Below are positions 21,605 through 33,665 of a stretch of 64,000 nt of DNA, piece after piece (position 1 is the stretch's first letter; each line of letters opens with the position of its first letter). Origin of the DNA: Angiostrongylus vasorum (taxonomy: Eukaryota; Nematoda; Chromadorea; Rhabditida; Metastrongylidae); NCBI GenBank assembly GCA_018806985.1, contig JADANN010000029.1:1-64000 (forward strand). Direction: 5' to 3'. The notes below the pieces were generated by a model. It saw only the letters and a program-made list of their open reading frames with translations, ran no database searches and was not told the DNA's origin. A program made the position numbers and the translations under genes.

Positions 21605-21995
21605 CAACCTCCCAACGGTTTACCGCCTCATCGTGGCTGGGGAGGTGTTCCTGGGTGTCGGACTGCGATGTACAGTGGGGGATCCATCCCCTGGCAGGGT
21701 CTCCCAAGCCGAGAAGGAGTCCGGTGTTTCCATCAGGAAGCCTAGCTAAGAGGAAACAAATACCAGAATCCAACACCATCCTGGTATTATGGTGGCAAAT
21801 CTCCCTCTGATCCACAAGGGCCGCGACTTCTTGTTGTGGTGAAGACCTGGGGCAGACTTTGGCTAGGGTGACCTCGGGTTTCCAGGAAACCACAATGGCT
21901 TAACCAGCAAATTTCCGAAAAATGGAGACTGTGCAGGGGGTCCGCACAACCAACGAGGTTGGGTCGTTCAAGTATCAAGTATCAAGTGTAGTGAC
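21605..21995 (+). repeat. Repeat family S3
   Basis: Full-length, with a clear tail of two AAGTATC units (21,968-21,987) and head CGGTTTACCGCCTCATCGTG. It sits between the unit B gene and its upstream exons. The same insertion is present in the diverged copy B-prime (47,700-48,080) but not in unit A. Mirror at 54,674-55,064. Confidence 0.85.
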
Positions 21996-22027
21996 CAAAC
22001 CAGAATAATGTCAATGGAGATCAGCTT

Positions 22028-22270
22028 ACCGTTTTCTTTTTGAAGAATGAAACCACTGCTTGTGGTTCACATGAAATGAACAATTAAACTTACTCAAATC
22101 AGCAAATAAGCATGACGGCAGGGGATAAGCCACGTGTGATGGGAACAAATTCTTTCCTTGTATTCGCTATTGTTGTAGGCAGATGCTTCCCAGAGAAGTC
22201 GGAGCTAATAGGAATAACAGAACAGAAGCAGCGCACTTAAGATCTGCTTTTTGACATCCGTTCGCGTTCA
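22028..22270 (-). pseudogene. Unit B upstream exons, relic (left copy)
   Basis: Mirror of 54,400-54,639. Contains a signal-peptide-like stretch LLFLLAPTSLGSICLQ followed by a stop, and an exon-like piece SKFNCSFHVNHKQWFH with a GTAAGC donor. See the right-arm entry. Confidence 0.45.
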
Positions 22271-22665
22271 GGGCCAATGTGGAAGTTCACAGATGCCTTA
22301 CAGCTCCATTTCGGTTTTAAATATAATAAAAGAAGGGCGATTTATTTACTTTTAAGCAAACTGAGTATAATCAGTGACTTCCGGCATAACCGGCGATACT
22401 AACTCCTTCCAGAAACCACGGCGACTAGCTCCTCTAAACGGCATGAGTTCGCTAGTTAAGGGCTTGTATGAGATTACTCATAGTAGAGTAACAAGAAATC
22501 ATCTTTAAAGGCTTGGTTTCTGTTCACGTATAGCGTATTTTTTGGATACGCAACTCAGACGGTGTCATTGATGCAGGCCACAATTGTTCAACGAGAAGTC
22601 TGTTCCACCCTAAAATTGTTTCCATACACGGAAGCAAATGGTTGATATAACATACAAACACGCCT

Positions 22666-24236
22666 GCTATAGCTTAGGTGATCGTCCAAAAGAATTCACG
22701 CTTGTATTTCCGTTGAGTCCCCACTTTGCACTCTTTTTCTTTCGTTCTTCTGTCATATGTCCTACCTCTTACATGATCTGCCAACCCAGTTTCGCTATCG
22801 ATGTGTGATGCCTTGGGTCTCGAAGATGGTCTCGAAGATTCGAGATTCGGATTTCGACTAGATTTTGTTCCATTTGTATCCAGAAGTTAATGTTCTAGCG
22901 CTTTTGCGCACTGCTCTGCATTCTGTGCATGGTTGAAATATCAGCGCACGTCGCTGTTGCACAACAGAGCGCTGCGAGGGCTGCTGAGTTGAAAAGGTGG
23001 GGGGCAGAGTTTTGCGTCTGTTAATTGGTCTATGGCCTTGAGAAGCTCGAATGAAGCCCATGTTGCTCTCTTCGTCTCTTTAATTCATCGTTTGTGTTGT
23101 TCTCCATTTTCACAGAACGTCGAAGGTAGCGTATGAGGGGTTCTAATGAGATCAAGAAATCACCCATTTTGATTTGTTCACGTTCACACCATGTACTGTG
23201 TGTTGTTCTCCCAATTTATGTGCAGTCCAATCTTTTACCCCGCTTTGTTGAGGCTATTGAACATCGTCTCTGCTTTGCTGGTAGTCCTCGAAAAGATGAC
23301 GATGACAACTATGGAACCAACATTTGAGAGCAAATTTCATTAATACGTACTTTCTTCTAGTTTTAGTGGGGTGACTTCATTGTCCACAACAATGCGGCAG
23401 TAAGCGGCTTTGGCAGTATCGTCTTATCAAACACCTTTCTCTGAAGGAATTGTTAGGTTTCGATGGAAAAGTTGCTTTTGTGATGGGCGTCCGATAAAAG
23501 TTGCTAGTATTCGGACATAGGATGGGTACGCTCTCTGGTCGACGAGCGCTAGTAGGATTGCAACCGTTTTTGCCGTTTTTTGATTCCTTTTTTCGTAGTT
23601 GATAAAGGCTAGGACAAGAAGAATACAGCACTCCGGCCAAGCATCTACGACCTCGACATGATTAGATGTAGTCCAAATAGTAGAATCCCTTTCAGGGTCT
23701 TGGTTGGTCAACTAGTTGTGCTCCATTAGAGGTCTTTAATATGCACAAAAGAATTATGTTCGTGAACCGCTTGTAAAGCGAACTCAACAGGCACATTGGA
23801 TAGCAGTTACGAAGATTCCTTCGGTCACCCTTCTTGGGTAGAACGAAAGCATGCAATATCTCTTCTAGTGTGCAATTTTCGTTTTCTGAGGATAAGATAT
23901 CATATGGTTGCGAGAAGCACTTATAATTTGTGGCCCCAAGCTCTTAAGAAGTAGATGTTATTGTCGGGTCCTATATCTGCGCTTCTCGTCATGGTTACTA
24001 TGGCTATTTGAACATTAGAGGGTGGAATCCATGAGGTTTTTTACTAGCTGCGGCTTCGAGGTTCGAGGCTCGGTTTCGGAGTTTGAAAGGTTCATGTAGA
24101 AATTTTCAGTTACCAGTCATATCATGATAGGGCATTGTGATAATCTCGTTCTAGCTCATTAGGGCAACAGTAGGACATTATATCCGCAAAGATCCGGCGA
24201 AATTTCTTTAGGCTTGATCGGTTTTGAGTTGCTTCC
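22666..24236 (-). mobile_element. RTE-class retrotransposon relic (left copy)
   Basis: Mirror of 52,429-53,999. RT fragments include FVLPKKGDRRNLRNCYPMC, LALVDQRAYPSYVRIL and AETMFNSLNKAG, with many stops and frame changes. It is a different and older RTE lineage from the 10.3-13.0 kb element. Confidence 0.75.
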
Positions 24237-24479
24237 ATTAGTTTTTTGCTTATACTGATGTAAATCGTGCTACAATGACAATTTCTTACGTGCTAATTAG
24301 GAACGCAGTTAACTGTTGTCTAATGCCGACGATAACAGAAAGTCGGTCTTGGGAGTTACAACGCTGGTGATTTTCCAATGCTGCTCTCTTTGTGGGCACC
24401 ATAATGTCCATTGCGATACGGACCAAACAACCATATAGGCTCTTAACCTTTTTATTTACTTCCGACTCCTTTTAGTCGC

Positions 24480-24640
24480 AATTCATGTTGATGGCAGTGA
24501 TCGATAGAACTAGCTGAGGGACAAGCGAAACGAAGGACCCGCATGGTGTAGTGGTGAACGCGTTAGTCCCCGGAAAGAGGAGTAGCGCATTCGTTCCTCA
24601 CCGCAGACACCTGCTGTCCGGAGTTTTGCAAATTCTACCG
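24480..24640 (+). repeat. SINE-like family S4
   Basis: GATCGATAGAACTAGCTGAG, GGTGTAGTGGTGAACGCGTT (A-box-like) and CATTCGTTCCTCACC (B-box-like). Mirror at 52,022-52,185; diverged third copy at 45,030-45,200. Confidence 0.75.
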
Positions 24641-24830
24641 CAACAAGCATATTCATTCGATAGATAATCGAAAGAAGATCAAAATGGGTGGGATGACACC
24701 AAAAAATCGCATTCTCTGCAATTGACGAATTGTAACAAACATTTCGATAATGTTCGCTGCCCGGTAGTTCAAAGAAATAGTGGCTTTTTCGATTGGTAAG
24801 CTGGCAGGCGGTTGATAAATAGATTTATTC

Positions 24831-24948
24831 GGCCAACGTTTCGATGTTTTATTCTTCATTAGAGCCGATTATCCGAAGATGAACAAGTGTGAGCCATCGG
24901 CTCGGATCATCGGCTCTGATAAAAAACGAAGACGTCGAAACAGAGGCC
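24831..24948. ncRNA. Head-to-head pair of hammerhead-like motifs (PLE pseudo-LTR remnant)
   Basis: Minus strand 24,865-24,831: GGCT-CTAATGA...GAAAC-GTT-GGCC. Plus strand 24,912-24,948: GGCT-CTGATAA...GAAAC-AGA-GGCC. Both keep the GAAAC box; the first box has one change each. Between them is a short inverted segment with CATCGGCTC. Three versions exist (here, 51,715-51,832 and 44,727-44,842). Activity is unlikely with these core changes. Confidence 0.5.
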
Positions 24949-25414
24949 GAATAGATAGATCATCTATGAATCTCGCGTTAGCTTATTAATCCAAAAGGCA
25001 CTGATTAACGCCACCGAGCTTAAATCCACTTCATCTCCATCTATTCTATTCCACGATTCTTACTGCCTTAGTGTGCACCTAGAAAAGCCGAGAAATTTTC
25101 TCTAACCACAGCTGCTTGAGTGTAATGCAACCAGTTTGAAAGATCAATAACAGCCGTCGGTCGGGTAGCAAGATGATAAAGTCGGAGCATGTCTTCACAC
25201 ACAAATCCCTATATTTGGACCTACATCCAAAGATCATGGAAATTAGAAACGCAGCCATATATGCCATTATGTCGGAAGTCGGAAATTGTACAAATATGGT
25301 TCAACAAAGAAAAATCATGGGTAGGTGGACCGTGAGATGAGAGAAGAAATGGCATCACGACTGGTTATTAATTAGTGCACAATGTTTTGAACTCTCTGGA
25401 ACACCTGCCTCACT

Positions 25415-25810
25415 TACTTCATTCTTGAACGGTCCCGTCATCACTGGTTTTGCCGGCCTCAGTAAAAATCACCATTTTTCGGAGATTTGCTGCTTAAACC
25501 ATTGTGGTTCCCTGGAATCCCCAGGTTAGCCTGGCCAAAGTCTGCCCCCAGGTCTTCACCACCACAGGCAGTCGCAGCCATTGTGGATCAGAGGGAGATT
25601 TACCACCATGCAACTTTGATACCATGACGGTGGTGGATCATGATAGGTTTACTCTTAGCTAGGCTTCCTGATGGAAACGCCAGCCTCCTTTTCACCTCGG
25701 GAGACCCTTTCGAGATAGGAAGAGTGAATCGCCTCGCTTTAAATCGTAGCCGGACACCCCGCAACACTTCCCCAACCACGATGAGGCAGTAAACCACTGG
25801 GAGGATTACC
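25415..25810 (-). repeat. Repeat family S3
   Basis: The central hairpin is ATGATCCACCACCGTCAT in the minus sense, a paired change from AGGATCC...GTCCT in other copies. The head contains CTCATCGTGGTTGGGG in sense. Mirror at 50,853-51,248; third diverged copy at 43,872-44,270. Confidence 0.8.
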
Positions 25811-26039
25811 TGCCTCATATGGCGAAAATGAACAATTTTAGAAAACTACAAAATTGGTGCCATAAGAAGTCGTTAGTAAAGGGCTTATGACGGATGTGGG
25901 CCTGTAAAGGTTCAAAGTGGTCAAAAACAGACGGCAGTAGGTAGCAGCTATGGTCTTAAAAGGGGTACGTGTAGAGCAGTCATTAAGTGGGTTCTATAAT
26001 ACACACGGATCAGATTTTTTTGGATTCTTAAATTTACAG

Positions 26040-26540
26040 TGTTAACTTTTTATTTACCATCTATTTTTTAATTTTTACGGCAGGGATAAAATTTGAAATA
26101 CAATTACTGTGATGCTGAGATATTTACAAAGCATGGATTCAAGGATTCCAAGCCAGGTCGAGTTCGGGTTCACCCGTTTCTGGTGTTCATGTTCTACCCA
26201 CTGCACCACTGTTGCCATTGCTTTTCCTTTCTTTCAGAAAGTGTTCTACCTAACGATGCCACTGCCAGTCATTCGCCAACGGGAATGATTTAGAGAGCGG
26301 AATAGTTTGTTCGACTGGGCAATATGTTCAAGTTTTGCAAATACTCCAGTATAATAGTAATTGTATTTAACATCATACCCTGCCGTGAAAAAGATTTCGA
26401 CTGCATCCTCGGCTTAACTGGCTTCAGTGCAGAGTTGTGCTGTACAGATCATTCCCGTTGACAGGTGTTTGTTGATGGCACCGTTAGGTGGAAAACTGGC
26501 TGAGAGAAAGCCAAAGCAAGGGCCTCAATGGTGCCGTACC
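26040..26540. repeat. S4-related repeat, composite
   Basis: Landmarks are TTTTTATTTACC, GTGATGCTGAGATATTTAC and CTGCATCCTCGGCTTAACTG. In reverse sense it contains AGTGGTGCAGTGGGTAGAAC, an A-box-like head. Homologous to 43,190-43,660, but with clearly more differences than the arm sequence on the centre side of 26,461. Confidence 0.55.
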
Positions 26541-26937
26541 TAATGCGTGAGCCTTCGCAGAGGGTAATCGCCGCTTTGGTCTGACTGAAATTTGCTGTTA
26601 ACAGAGCTAGCATATTTGAGCTTAGAAGTTCTTTGCATTCGATAGACCCTCTCACGAAATAACAAAAAACCACAGCCTTTCATAGCATTATGAAGAACTA
26701 TCTGCTTCATAAATTGTCAAAATTCTGAAGAAATTCTTGTAACACTGTAAACTACTTATGATTGAAATATCCGAGAACAACAACAGTAATCCCCACGACT
26801 TAACACTAACCTCGGAATTGATCAAATATTTCTCAATATTCTTGTTGAGTAAACGCGAGATGTTCCACTATTCTTCATTCCGGTAGTTCAAAGCCTGGGA
26901 GGGCATATTGATATGCAATTTATTGCGCCAAATGCTT

Positions 26938-27330
26938 CAGTAAGGGTAGCACAGTAGTAGCGATGTCCGTCGTGACGAGCATGGTGCTAGTTCGATTCCA
27001 CTCCGGGCCAACCAAGCCTGTTATAGCTACGGGGTCGGGAAATTGGTACTGGACTTGGCTGGGAAAAAAACCACTCTTTGCAATCCAACTGTGAACGCTA
27101 CAGCTCGCTCTCTCCCAGGACTCCAGCGAGAAGCGACTTTACCAACATTCTACGACATTCAAGATGAAATGAGAAATCTTCAAGCAGCAGCCGAAGTCAC
27201 ACACAAAAAGTTGAAAGATCTTCGCGGACAAGGGATGCGAGGAAACGAATCGAAAGTAAGAAGTGCTGGGAACCGCACAGTAGAAATGAAGACGGGTCAT
27301 ATAAAACTAAAAAAAAATTTAGAAAAATGC
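26938..27330 (+). repeat. SINE-like family S2, full copy
   Basis: Head GTAGCACAGTAGTAGCGATG (A-box-like), B-box TAGTTCGATTCCACTC, body GGAAACGAATCGAAAG, tail ATGAAGACGGGTCATATAAA followed by an A-rich run. This is the best-preserved S2 copy. Mirror at 42,356-42,748. Confidence 0.8.
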
Positions 27331-27399
27331 TTCAATAACACACACTGTAAGACGAAAATCTGAATGGCAATGACACGTTCAACAGCCTCTTGAAAACCC

Positions 27400-27690
27400 A
27401 TCCTTTTCTACTCGCCTTCCATTGGGGCAGAACAGCTGATCAAAGTCGCATATGGTTGATAAGTGCGCAATCCGACATCAAAAAGCCGATGATCCTCTGT
27501 GATCTCTGGGTACTCCCACCTGGCATTCATTAGAGGGTTATTGGTATTTATCAAGAATGCCTCAAGAATTTTGCGCGCTGGTCTTTTTGCATTCTGTGCG
27601 AGGATAGTGCTTTTTGAAATCAGAATCGTCTCCGCTGTGCTTCTGAAAGAAGACTTAACATATTCAACTAGCCTTTCAAGCGCTTTCAAC
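27400..27690 (-). pseudogene. PLE GIY-YIG C-terminal fragment (left copy)
   Basis: Reads KRPARKILEAFLINTNNPLM, the same segment as KTPTRKFLEAF in the PLE at about 35,190-35,220. Only the far C-terminus of the endonuclease remains, with no catalytic part. Mirror at 41,996-42,286. Confidence 0.7.
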
Positions 27691-28152
27691 CATTTTCATT
27701 GGCTTCCATTTGACATCATCATGGGTCATGAATCTCTCGGTTCATAGATGCATGAACCAGATCGTAGTTAATATTTAGTGCGGCGAACATTTCTGCGTCA
27801 GTGCAATATGCATTCTGTTGCATCTTTTGTACCGTACATCTTGATTTCAGTGCGCACCTGTGTGTTCCAATAGCACACCATCCAATGGGACTACCACGCG
27901 AAAATGGCCGTGGTTGTAAAGGGGTTGAATTCTTCTATTGTAGCAACAATTTAGTGCACAGCATTTACTAAAAGTGCTTCTCTTCCAACACTTTCACATA
28001 AACACATCGATTTCTGATCGCATAACAACTTGACGACCCTTTGTAGTCAATCGATTTAACCACTGTTCTCATGTTCTCAATAAAATAAACCTTAATCCAT
28101 CAACTGAGGTCAGTCGTTTATTACACATATGAATTGAGCAAACAAATTGATA

Positions 28153-28224
28153 TCAGAACCGAAAAGCTTCATTTAGTAGTTCCAGCACGATGAAGGCAAC
28201 GAAAAAAGAGAGAGGAAGGGCCAT
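28153..28224 (-). other. Unit A hydrophobic C-terminal exon candidate (left copy)
   Basis: Mirror of 41,462-41,533: MALPLSFFVAFIVLELLNEA then FRF and stop. Resembles the end of unit C. Confidence 0.4.
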
Positions 28225-28309
28225 TCCTATCCAGGGCTTCCACATTTTCCATTACCACATCCGCTTTTTGACTCTTACAAAACCGAAAACGTTTTCCAGT
28301 TTTTTACAA

Positions 28310-28546
28310 TCACTTCAGACGTTTCACGAGATCCTGAAAGCATTCACTTCCTTCACCTTCACAAATATAATCTCTTGCGTCCAGAAAGGCCTGTAAAATT
28401 GATATAGTGTCATACTTACTGACAGAAATAGCATCACTTGATGCTCTTACCACTGTCAACAGCAAAACTACAAGAACGTAACTGGTGCAAATTATGTTGT
28501 GTGGCGATCTAAAAAAGACTGGTATGAAGCTGGACATTTTAATCAT
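28310..28546 (-). CDS. Unit A small secreted/membrane protein gene, left copy
   Basis: Mirror of 41,140-41,376 with identical predicted protein: exon 1 from ATG 28,546, a 60-nt intron, exon 2 ending TGA at 28,310. See the right-arm entry for details. Confidence 0.55.
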   Translation of the reverse strand: MIKMSSFIPVFFRSPHNIICTSYVLVVLLLTVVRASSDAISVSKYDTISILQAFLDARDYICEGEGSECFQDLVKRLK

Positions 28547-28872
28547 CTCTGAAGTATTCAAAACTTAATGGATCCTGTTTATACAGTGGTTGGTCCTGCT
28601 TTGGAGCAGGCAGTAGGGACACATTGTGCTTCGAAAGAGTGTTTGTTGACCGACATCAATTCAGAACTAGCATTGAGTGAGAGGATTTCAAAGTACGTTG
28701 TTGGTGCGCGTTCTCGAAATCCCATTGTTGACTTTTTTCACAGTTTCACCTTTTTTCTGAGGGAAGACCCACTACATGGCCACATTTTTTTATTCGATGA
28801 ATAGTCTTTAGTCTTAATAAAAATCTAGTACATTGAGCATACCAAATATGTGCCAGTTGAAGATGACTCACC

Positions 28873-28935
28873 GTTCCCTTTGCAGATTCAGGCCACCGTT
28901 TTTTGGTTCACATACAATGAAAAATCAACCTTACT
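28873..28935 (-). other. Unit A upstream exon candidate (left copy)
   Basis: Mirror of 40,751-40,813: SKVDFSLYVNQKRWPESAKG, preceded by TCTGATTTCAG and followed by GTGAGT. Confidence 0.4.
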
Positions 28936-29259
28936 GAAATCAGAAAATTAGTTTCAGATAAGGCGGTGAGTCACTTGTGATAGCGACAAAGACATGAAGC
29001 TTTCATCTCCTACGAGCAGCTTCAAGATTTTTCACGAGGGATGGGACAACGATGAAGAGTGAAGCAATTTTGAATTTCAACGGCAAGACATTGTGTGGTT
29101 TGGGTCTTATTAGCAATAAATGCTAAAGTATTATTTATACATGAGCTTCTTTCGGTCATTTTCTTGCATCTCAACTTGTTCGCTTTAAGTCTAAGCTTTC
29201 AGAAAAGCCACTGCATAATGTAAATGTTTTATACCAAGGAAATATTTCCTAAGACGGTT

Positions 29260-29640
29260 TCTGTGAGCGTTACTGCAGTTGCTCAACGGGTAGACCGCTC
29301 TGCATCCGTATAAAAGAACATTTAGTCGGTGAACTTAAACCATATACACCACTAAGCACGCAAAGGACACAGAGACATAACGGGGAAAATTCCGAAGTAG
29401 AGGTTACGATCTTCGCGCTCGAAGATCGTAACACAAGCGCACAAAAACTCTCGAGGCATTCTGGATAAATTTCAAGAATCCGAAAATGAACTGCAGGGAG
29501 GAATGTCTCATAATGCGGCGTGTTATTGGACAATATTTAAACCTGCTGTTCTAATGTGAGGGACACCTTACGCTTCCGCGTAAACTATGCGCGGTTCGTC
29601 TCCACGTCGCTTATTCAGTGGAAGACTCGTAGAAAGCGGT
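29260..29640 (+). mobile_element. PLE GIY-YIG fragment, diverged arm portion
   Basis: Contains CCGTATAAAAGAACATTTAG (the RIKEHL segment) and later CTCGAGGCATTCTGG (LEAFW). It is collinear with the reverse complement of 40,030-40,430 but only about 75-80% similar by eye, unlike the adjoining near-identical block. Homology ends near the palindromic CTACGAG/CTTTCTACG stretch at about 29,640. Confidence 0.65.
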
Positions 29641-29851
29641 CAGTGGGCGAACGAGCTGTTTTATTTTCAGTACGATAATACGAACCACTGGGTGGTGATG
29701 TACAGCTGTAAATGGCACTGTAGGAGATGGAAAAAAAAATCCATAAGCAGTGAAATAACGCCTCATCATTGTGAGAACGTTAGTATTTGGAAGTTGACAT
29801 TTCTTGTCACGTCTGTGTTTTCCAACTTGAGGAAAGGATCAGAAGGGCGCG

Positions 29852-30135
29852 TGCGATGCAGTAGTGCAGTGGTCGGAGGCGCCCTGCAACATACACGTGG
29901 AATCGATCCCCACGCCCATGGCCCACCAAGCCTTCCATCCTTCCAGGGTCGGCAAAAATGTTACCAGACTTGTCAGGGAGTATAGCAGCACTGGCTCGAT
30001 ACATCGGTAGGCCACCGAGAGTCATTGTGAAGACCAGATATGCATTCAATCACCTTCAACGATCCTTAATGAAATCGAATGCATGCTATACCCTCAGGCC
30101 TCAGGCATTGATCAACGCCGAGAGCTTTACCCTTT
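29852..30135 (+). repeat. SINE-like family S1
   Basis: TAGTGCAGTGGTCGGAGGCG (A-box), GTGGAATCGATCCCC (B-box-like), GCACTGGCTCGATACATCGG, ending GATCAACGCCGAGAGC. A full copy in the spacer, independent of the arms. Confidence 0.8.
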
Positions 30136-31800
30136 ATCCTTTTATTGGTCAGATTTCTCCTGTAAGTAAATATTAATATACGTGGCAATGTGAGCCATAT
30201 ATAACTTAATTATTACAAAAAAAAGAAAAAGCAAAATGGTTAAATCGTATTCATAACGAGGTTAATGATTTCATAACTCAGTGACGACGTAGGCAGTGAA
30301 GGTGAAGAATTATTACGACGAGCAATTAATACTAGGATAATGTGAAAAATAATGTGAACAGAAATCAGATACGATTCAGGTTACTATCACGAGTCGATTC
30401 TCCACCGAAGGTGGGGAATCTCCATGAAGGTGAGCTAAAATGAAGACCGTAGGTCGTACATCTGGTGGACAATGTCACAAATAAGGTCTGGAACACTACA
30501 CACATTGGAGAACTCATACGGAGAAAAACGACCCGCATCACTTTTACTCTTGTCAATTCTAGAGCAAATTGACTGGGAACCCATTAAAGTCTCTACCTAA
30601 CCCTAGCGACAATGCTCTCCCAATGTGCTGCGTTAAGTCTCAGTTGTTAAGAAGAGAGTAGCATTCATCCCATTCTTAGTATTAGATCCTTTATGTTTTC
30701 CACTTTTGTCGCCTTTGTGCCGACGGATAGTTTACCAAGTTTTGTTGCTTGATAGCTTTACATTCAACTGCGCTTCTGAGTGAAGATGTTGAATCTCTTA
30801 AGATAAATGTTTATACTGGGAGATGAACCGTTTATATACATTGTGTTCGAACTCGTAGTTATAGCTCCCAGCCTAGGCAGAAAATCATTATGGGATATGC
30901 GTTTATTTAAAGTTTTACTTTAAAGCAAAGAAAAATTTTTTGGACGGCATTTAATGTTAAAGTAACGGGATACAGCGATACACTTCTGCTTCTGCCAACA
31001 TTCACCATTCTGGCGTGTATTGCTCGACTGTTCTGCTTCTGCATGCCGCGTTCTATTGTGTCATGTTCCTCCCGTCAAACGTTCGTGATTCTTTTTCGTA
31101 AAATGTTTGCCCAACGTGTTATATTTTGATAGTCATTTAATGCACACTACTAATTGTTGTCACCTACGTCACCTTTAATGTCTCCAGTAATCGGCTCGAA
31201 TTAGCACCAATACAGTTTCCATTCACGTTTATAGGGTGAACACCTGTTCGGTAGGCTTCTTTCTCTCAAGTGGCACGAGAGGCATCATACTTTTGGTACG
31301 TTGCTTGTCCTCACTCTATAAATCTCACATTTCCATACAAACCACACATTGTTCGAAAGGTCCTGCTTTAGCCTAAGTTTACATTCTATGTTGGACGTCC
31401 AGTCGAATCTGAGCTCATTCACAGTTTGGATGAGAGCCAAACACCTTTATATATCATAGCGTGGCACCCAGAACTGTTTCCGGTCCTGATAAAATGGTAA
31501 ATCTTTCGCTGAGCAATTTACTACTTACTGATAAGAAATTGAGCTAGCCATGTGACCACCTTGTCTCGATTAAGATAACGCGATTTCCACAGTGTAGCCT
31601 TATATTTTAGTGTTTGAATGATTTTTTTGGCCACTTTTAGAACTTTATCTAATTGCCGAAGATTTGGGAGTATTGCACGACTTTGAAGAGGATAAATTCG
31701 CTGGAACTGCACGTCACTATTGTAATCTTAAGATCTCTTTGAACACTTTAGAATTTTTAATGGTTATAAATTATATTAACCAAATGGATCTGGACTAGGT
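30136..31800. other. Spacer sequence, no gene recognised
   Basis: AT-rich. A 63-codon minus frame at 31,521-31,712 (LRQLDKVLKVAKKIIQTLKY) is weakly reminiscent of retroelement linker regions, but too little remains to assign it. Confidence 0.35.
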
Positions 31801-32200
31801 TAATGATTGAGATCGGCAACGAATCCAGTTAAGCTGAGGCTGCAGTCGAAATCACAATGTTAAGCTTTTTATTTACTGCCTATTATAATTTTTCATGGCA
31901 GAGTATTAGGTGTGATACAACCACTGTGATGCTGAGATATTCTCAAAACTGATCGCAGGTGTCTGCGGTGTGGAACGATTTGATTTGATGAGATCTGGGT
32001 TTCCTAGATCAACCCCGTTGACGGGTGATTGCTGATGGCCTGATCGATAGATCTAGCTGAGAGACAAGCGAAACGAAGGACCCGCATGGTGTGGTGGTGA
32101 ACGCGTTAGCCCGGAAAGGGTAATAGCGCGGTCGTTCCTTTTTCGCGTTCGTTCGCAAACACTTAGGGTCCGGAGTTTTGCAGATATCTGAGCATCATAG
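31800..32200 (+). repeat. SINE-like family S4, composite copy
   Basis: TTTTTATTTACTGCCTATTA, GTGATGCTGAGATATTC, then GATCGATAGATCTAGCTGAG, GGTGTGGTGGTGAACGCGTT and GTTTTGCAGATATCTGAGC. Two units in tandem, as in the copies near 1.2 and 37.2 kb. Confidence 0.7.
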
Positions 32201-32704
32201 TAGTAGTGGTAACGGTTACGATATTAGAGTCAGTAACGGTGAAATAGTACGTTGTTGTTGTTCAAATTACTGCTACTGTCACCGATTTTTTAAACCATTA
32301 TTGTTGCAGTTACTACTATACCAATCCCTACCCTTAAGAATCCAAGTATTGCCCTACGACTCATGTGCATTCAGGAGTGTTTCCTGTCTCTAAAGCGCTG
32401 GATTGACTTGTTCTATACGTATGCATGTATCCCATACCTGCCTTTTTCAGTGAACACCACACGAATGAGGCAAGCACACCAGCAGTGTCCTTTTATACGG
32501 GGCTGTTGTTGTTGCTAAGACTATCCGCTGATAACAGTTTGTTTTTCAACGGACAATCCACCCTGTAGCAGTCGGTATTATGTTAGCTTGCACAAAGCGA
32601 ATATCAAAACAATTTTCAAACCGACCGTCATTGAACTTCGGTAATGAAATAATCAACATGTCTATAAACTGTTGAACAGCTGTCGACCACCGACATGGGT
32701 CATA

Positions 32705-32740
32705 GGCTCTGATGAAGACGAAGACTTCGAAACGTTAGCC
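32705..32740 (+). ncRNA. Hammerhead-type ribozyme motif, PLE 5' pseudo-LTR
   Basis: Core reads GGCT (stem I), CTGATGA, a 13-nt stem II region, GAAA, then C-GTT, then AGCC (stem I partner). Both conserved boxes are intact and stem I pairs GGCU with AGCC. Stem III is reduced to one or two pairs with no loop, the minimal type thought to need a dimer for efficient cleavage; cleavage would follow GUU. Confidence 0.75.
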
Positions 32741-32830
32741 GAAATAAACATATTTATCAACCTTGTGTAAGCTCAACAATTAGGTAGACAACAGATCCAC
32801 TTTCTCCGCTGTTGCATTCAACATCGAGTC

Positions 32831-33070
32831 GTGCCGAAGTTCATAAAACGGAAACGGCTTCACGAGATATGCAGTAAACCAGAGCACAGCCAACAAATAC
32901 AAGGCATCGGAATGGAACTAGTTTGGGCCGCACTACGAAGCAAACGGAACGATATGTTCGTAAGAAGGATGAAATGCGTGACGAGGGAACATTTTTTGCG
33001 CTTTGTATTTGGAGGATCAACTTTGCAGGAGAATAATTGGTGGGCCAATACTAATATGCAATTCTATTAG
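32831..33070 (+). pseudogene. PLE N-terminal ORF piece
   Basis: 79 codons starting MPKFIKRKRLHEICSKPEHS and containing GMELVWAALRSKRND, REHFLRFVFGGSTLQENNWW and a stop. It lies between the 5' ribozyme and the RT. Recognised as PLE because of its position and style; the exact role of this region is not known to me. The frame breaks before the RT. Confidence 0.6.
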
Positions 33071-33665
33071 GTCTAACGCTAAAATGACCTTAGAGCGAAA
33101 GTTTGAGGATTTGTTGACTAATTCGCATGTCTCGGCTTCAAGAAATCACAGACAAACGAACTTTGCTAATAGTCAAAGTACGGTTGATAATGCACCAAGA
33201 AAATCTAGGGTCACCGTGGTTGAAGCATAACAATATGTGAGAGTGCGCATTCGCCATCAGAATTGGGCCCAAGTTTTTGCACCATCACAACCAATTTCTA
33301 AAACGACCCTGCGTAGGACAGTATGCAACCTTTATGAGCTTCAAGACCGACTATCACGCCAAACAAGAAACATCAAATTGAGGTGGAAGCCAACAGGCGG
33401 CGACATTACCACCACCTCATTTCCCTAAGTCGTTTTTTAGACAGCAGGACCCTAACGATGGAATTGACATAAAATTCCGCATGTTTTCAGATGGCGTTCT
33501 CAAGACCCTTAATCACTACCGCGATAAAAAGTTTATCTCTTACCTTAGAGCGGCACAAAAGTGTGGCATGGAAGAAATTAGAGATTTAATAAATTCAAAG
33601 ACCATTAAGCTATCAGTTAGCTACAAAGGGGGAGAGTTCGTAGCTCCAGCTTGATGTTAAGATAA

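Larger units (their letters stand above)
12673..25973 (+). repeat. Left arm, outer block of giant inverted repeat
   Basis: Matches the reverse complement of 50,690-64,000 throughout; paired coordinates sum to about 76,663-76,677. Differences seen are rare single-base changes and 1-4 nt indels, for example T-run length near 18,556/58,113 and A-run length near 21,133/55,540. The inner junction is sharp: identity stops at 25,973 (ACGTGTA). The outer limit is not visible because the partner runs off the window. Confidence 0.95.
26461..29258 (+). repeat. Left arm, inner near-identical block
   Basis: Matches the reverse complement of 40,428-43,195 with only scattered differences; coordinates sum to about 69,686. 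On the outer side the match changes at about 26,461 to visibly diverged homology. On the inner side it changes at 29,258, where the left arm also lacks about 30 bp that the right arm has. Confidence 0.9.

Noticed and set aside
31521..31712. BEL/Pao-like retroelement fragment
   Set aside because: Only a short basic stretch is suggestive; no integrase, protease or RT motif can be read around it.
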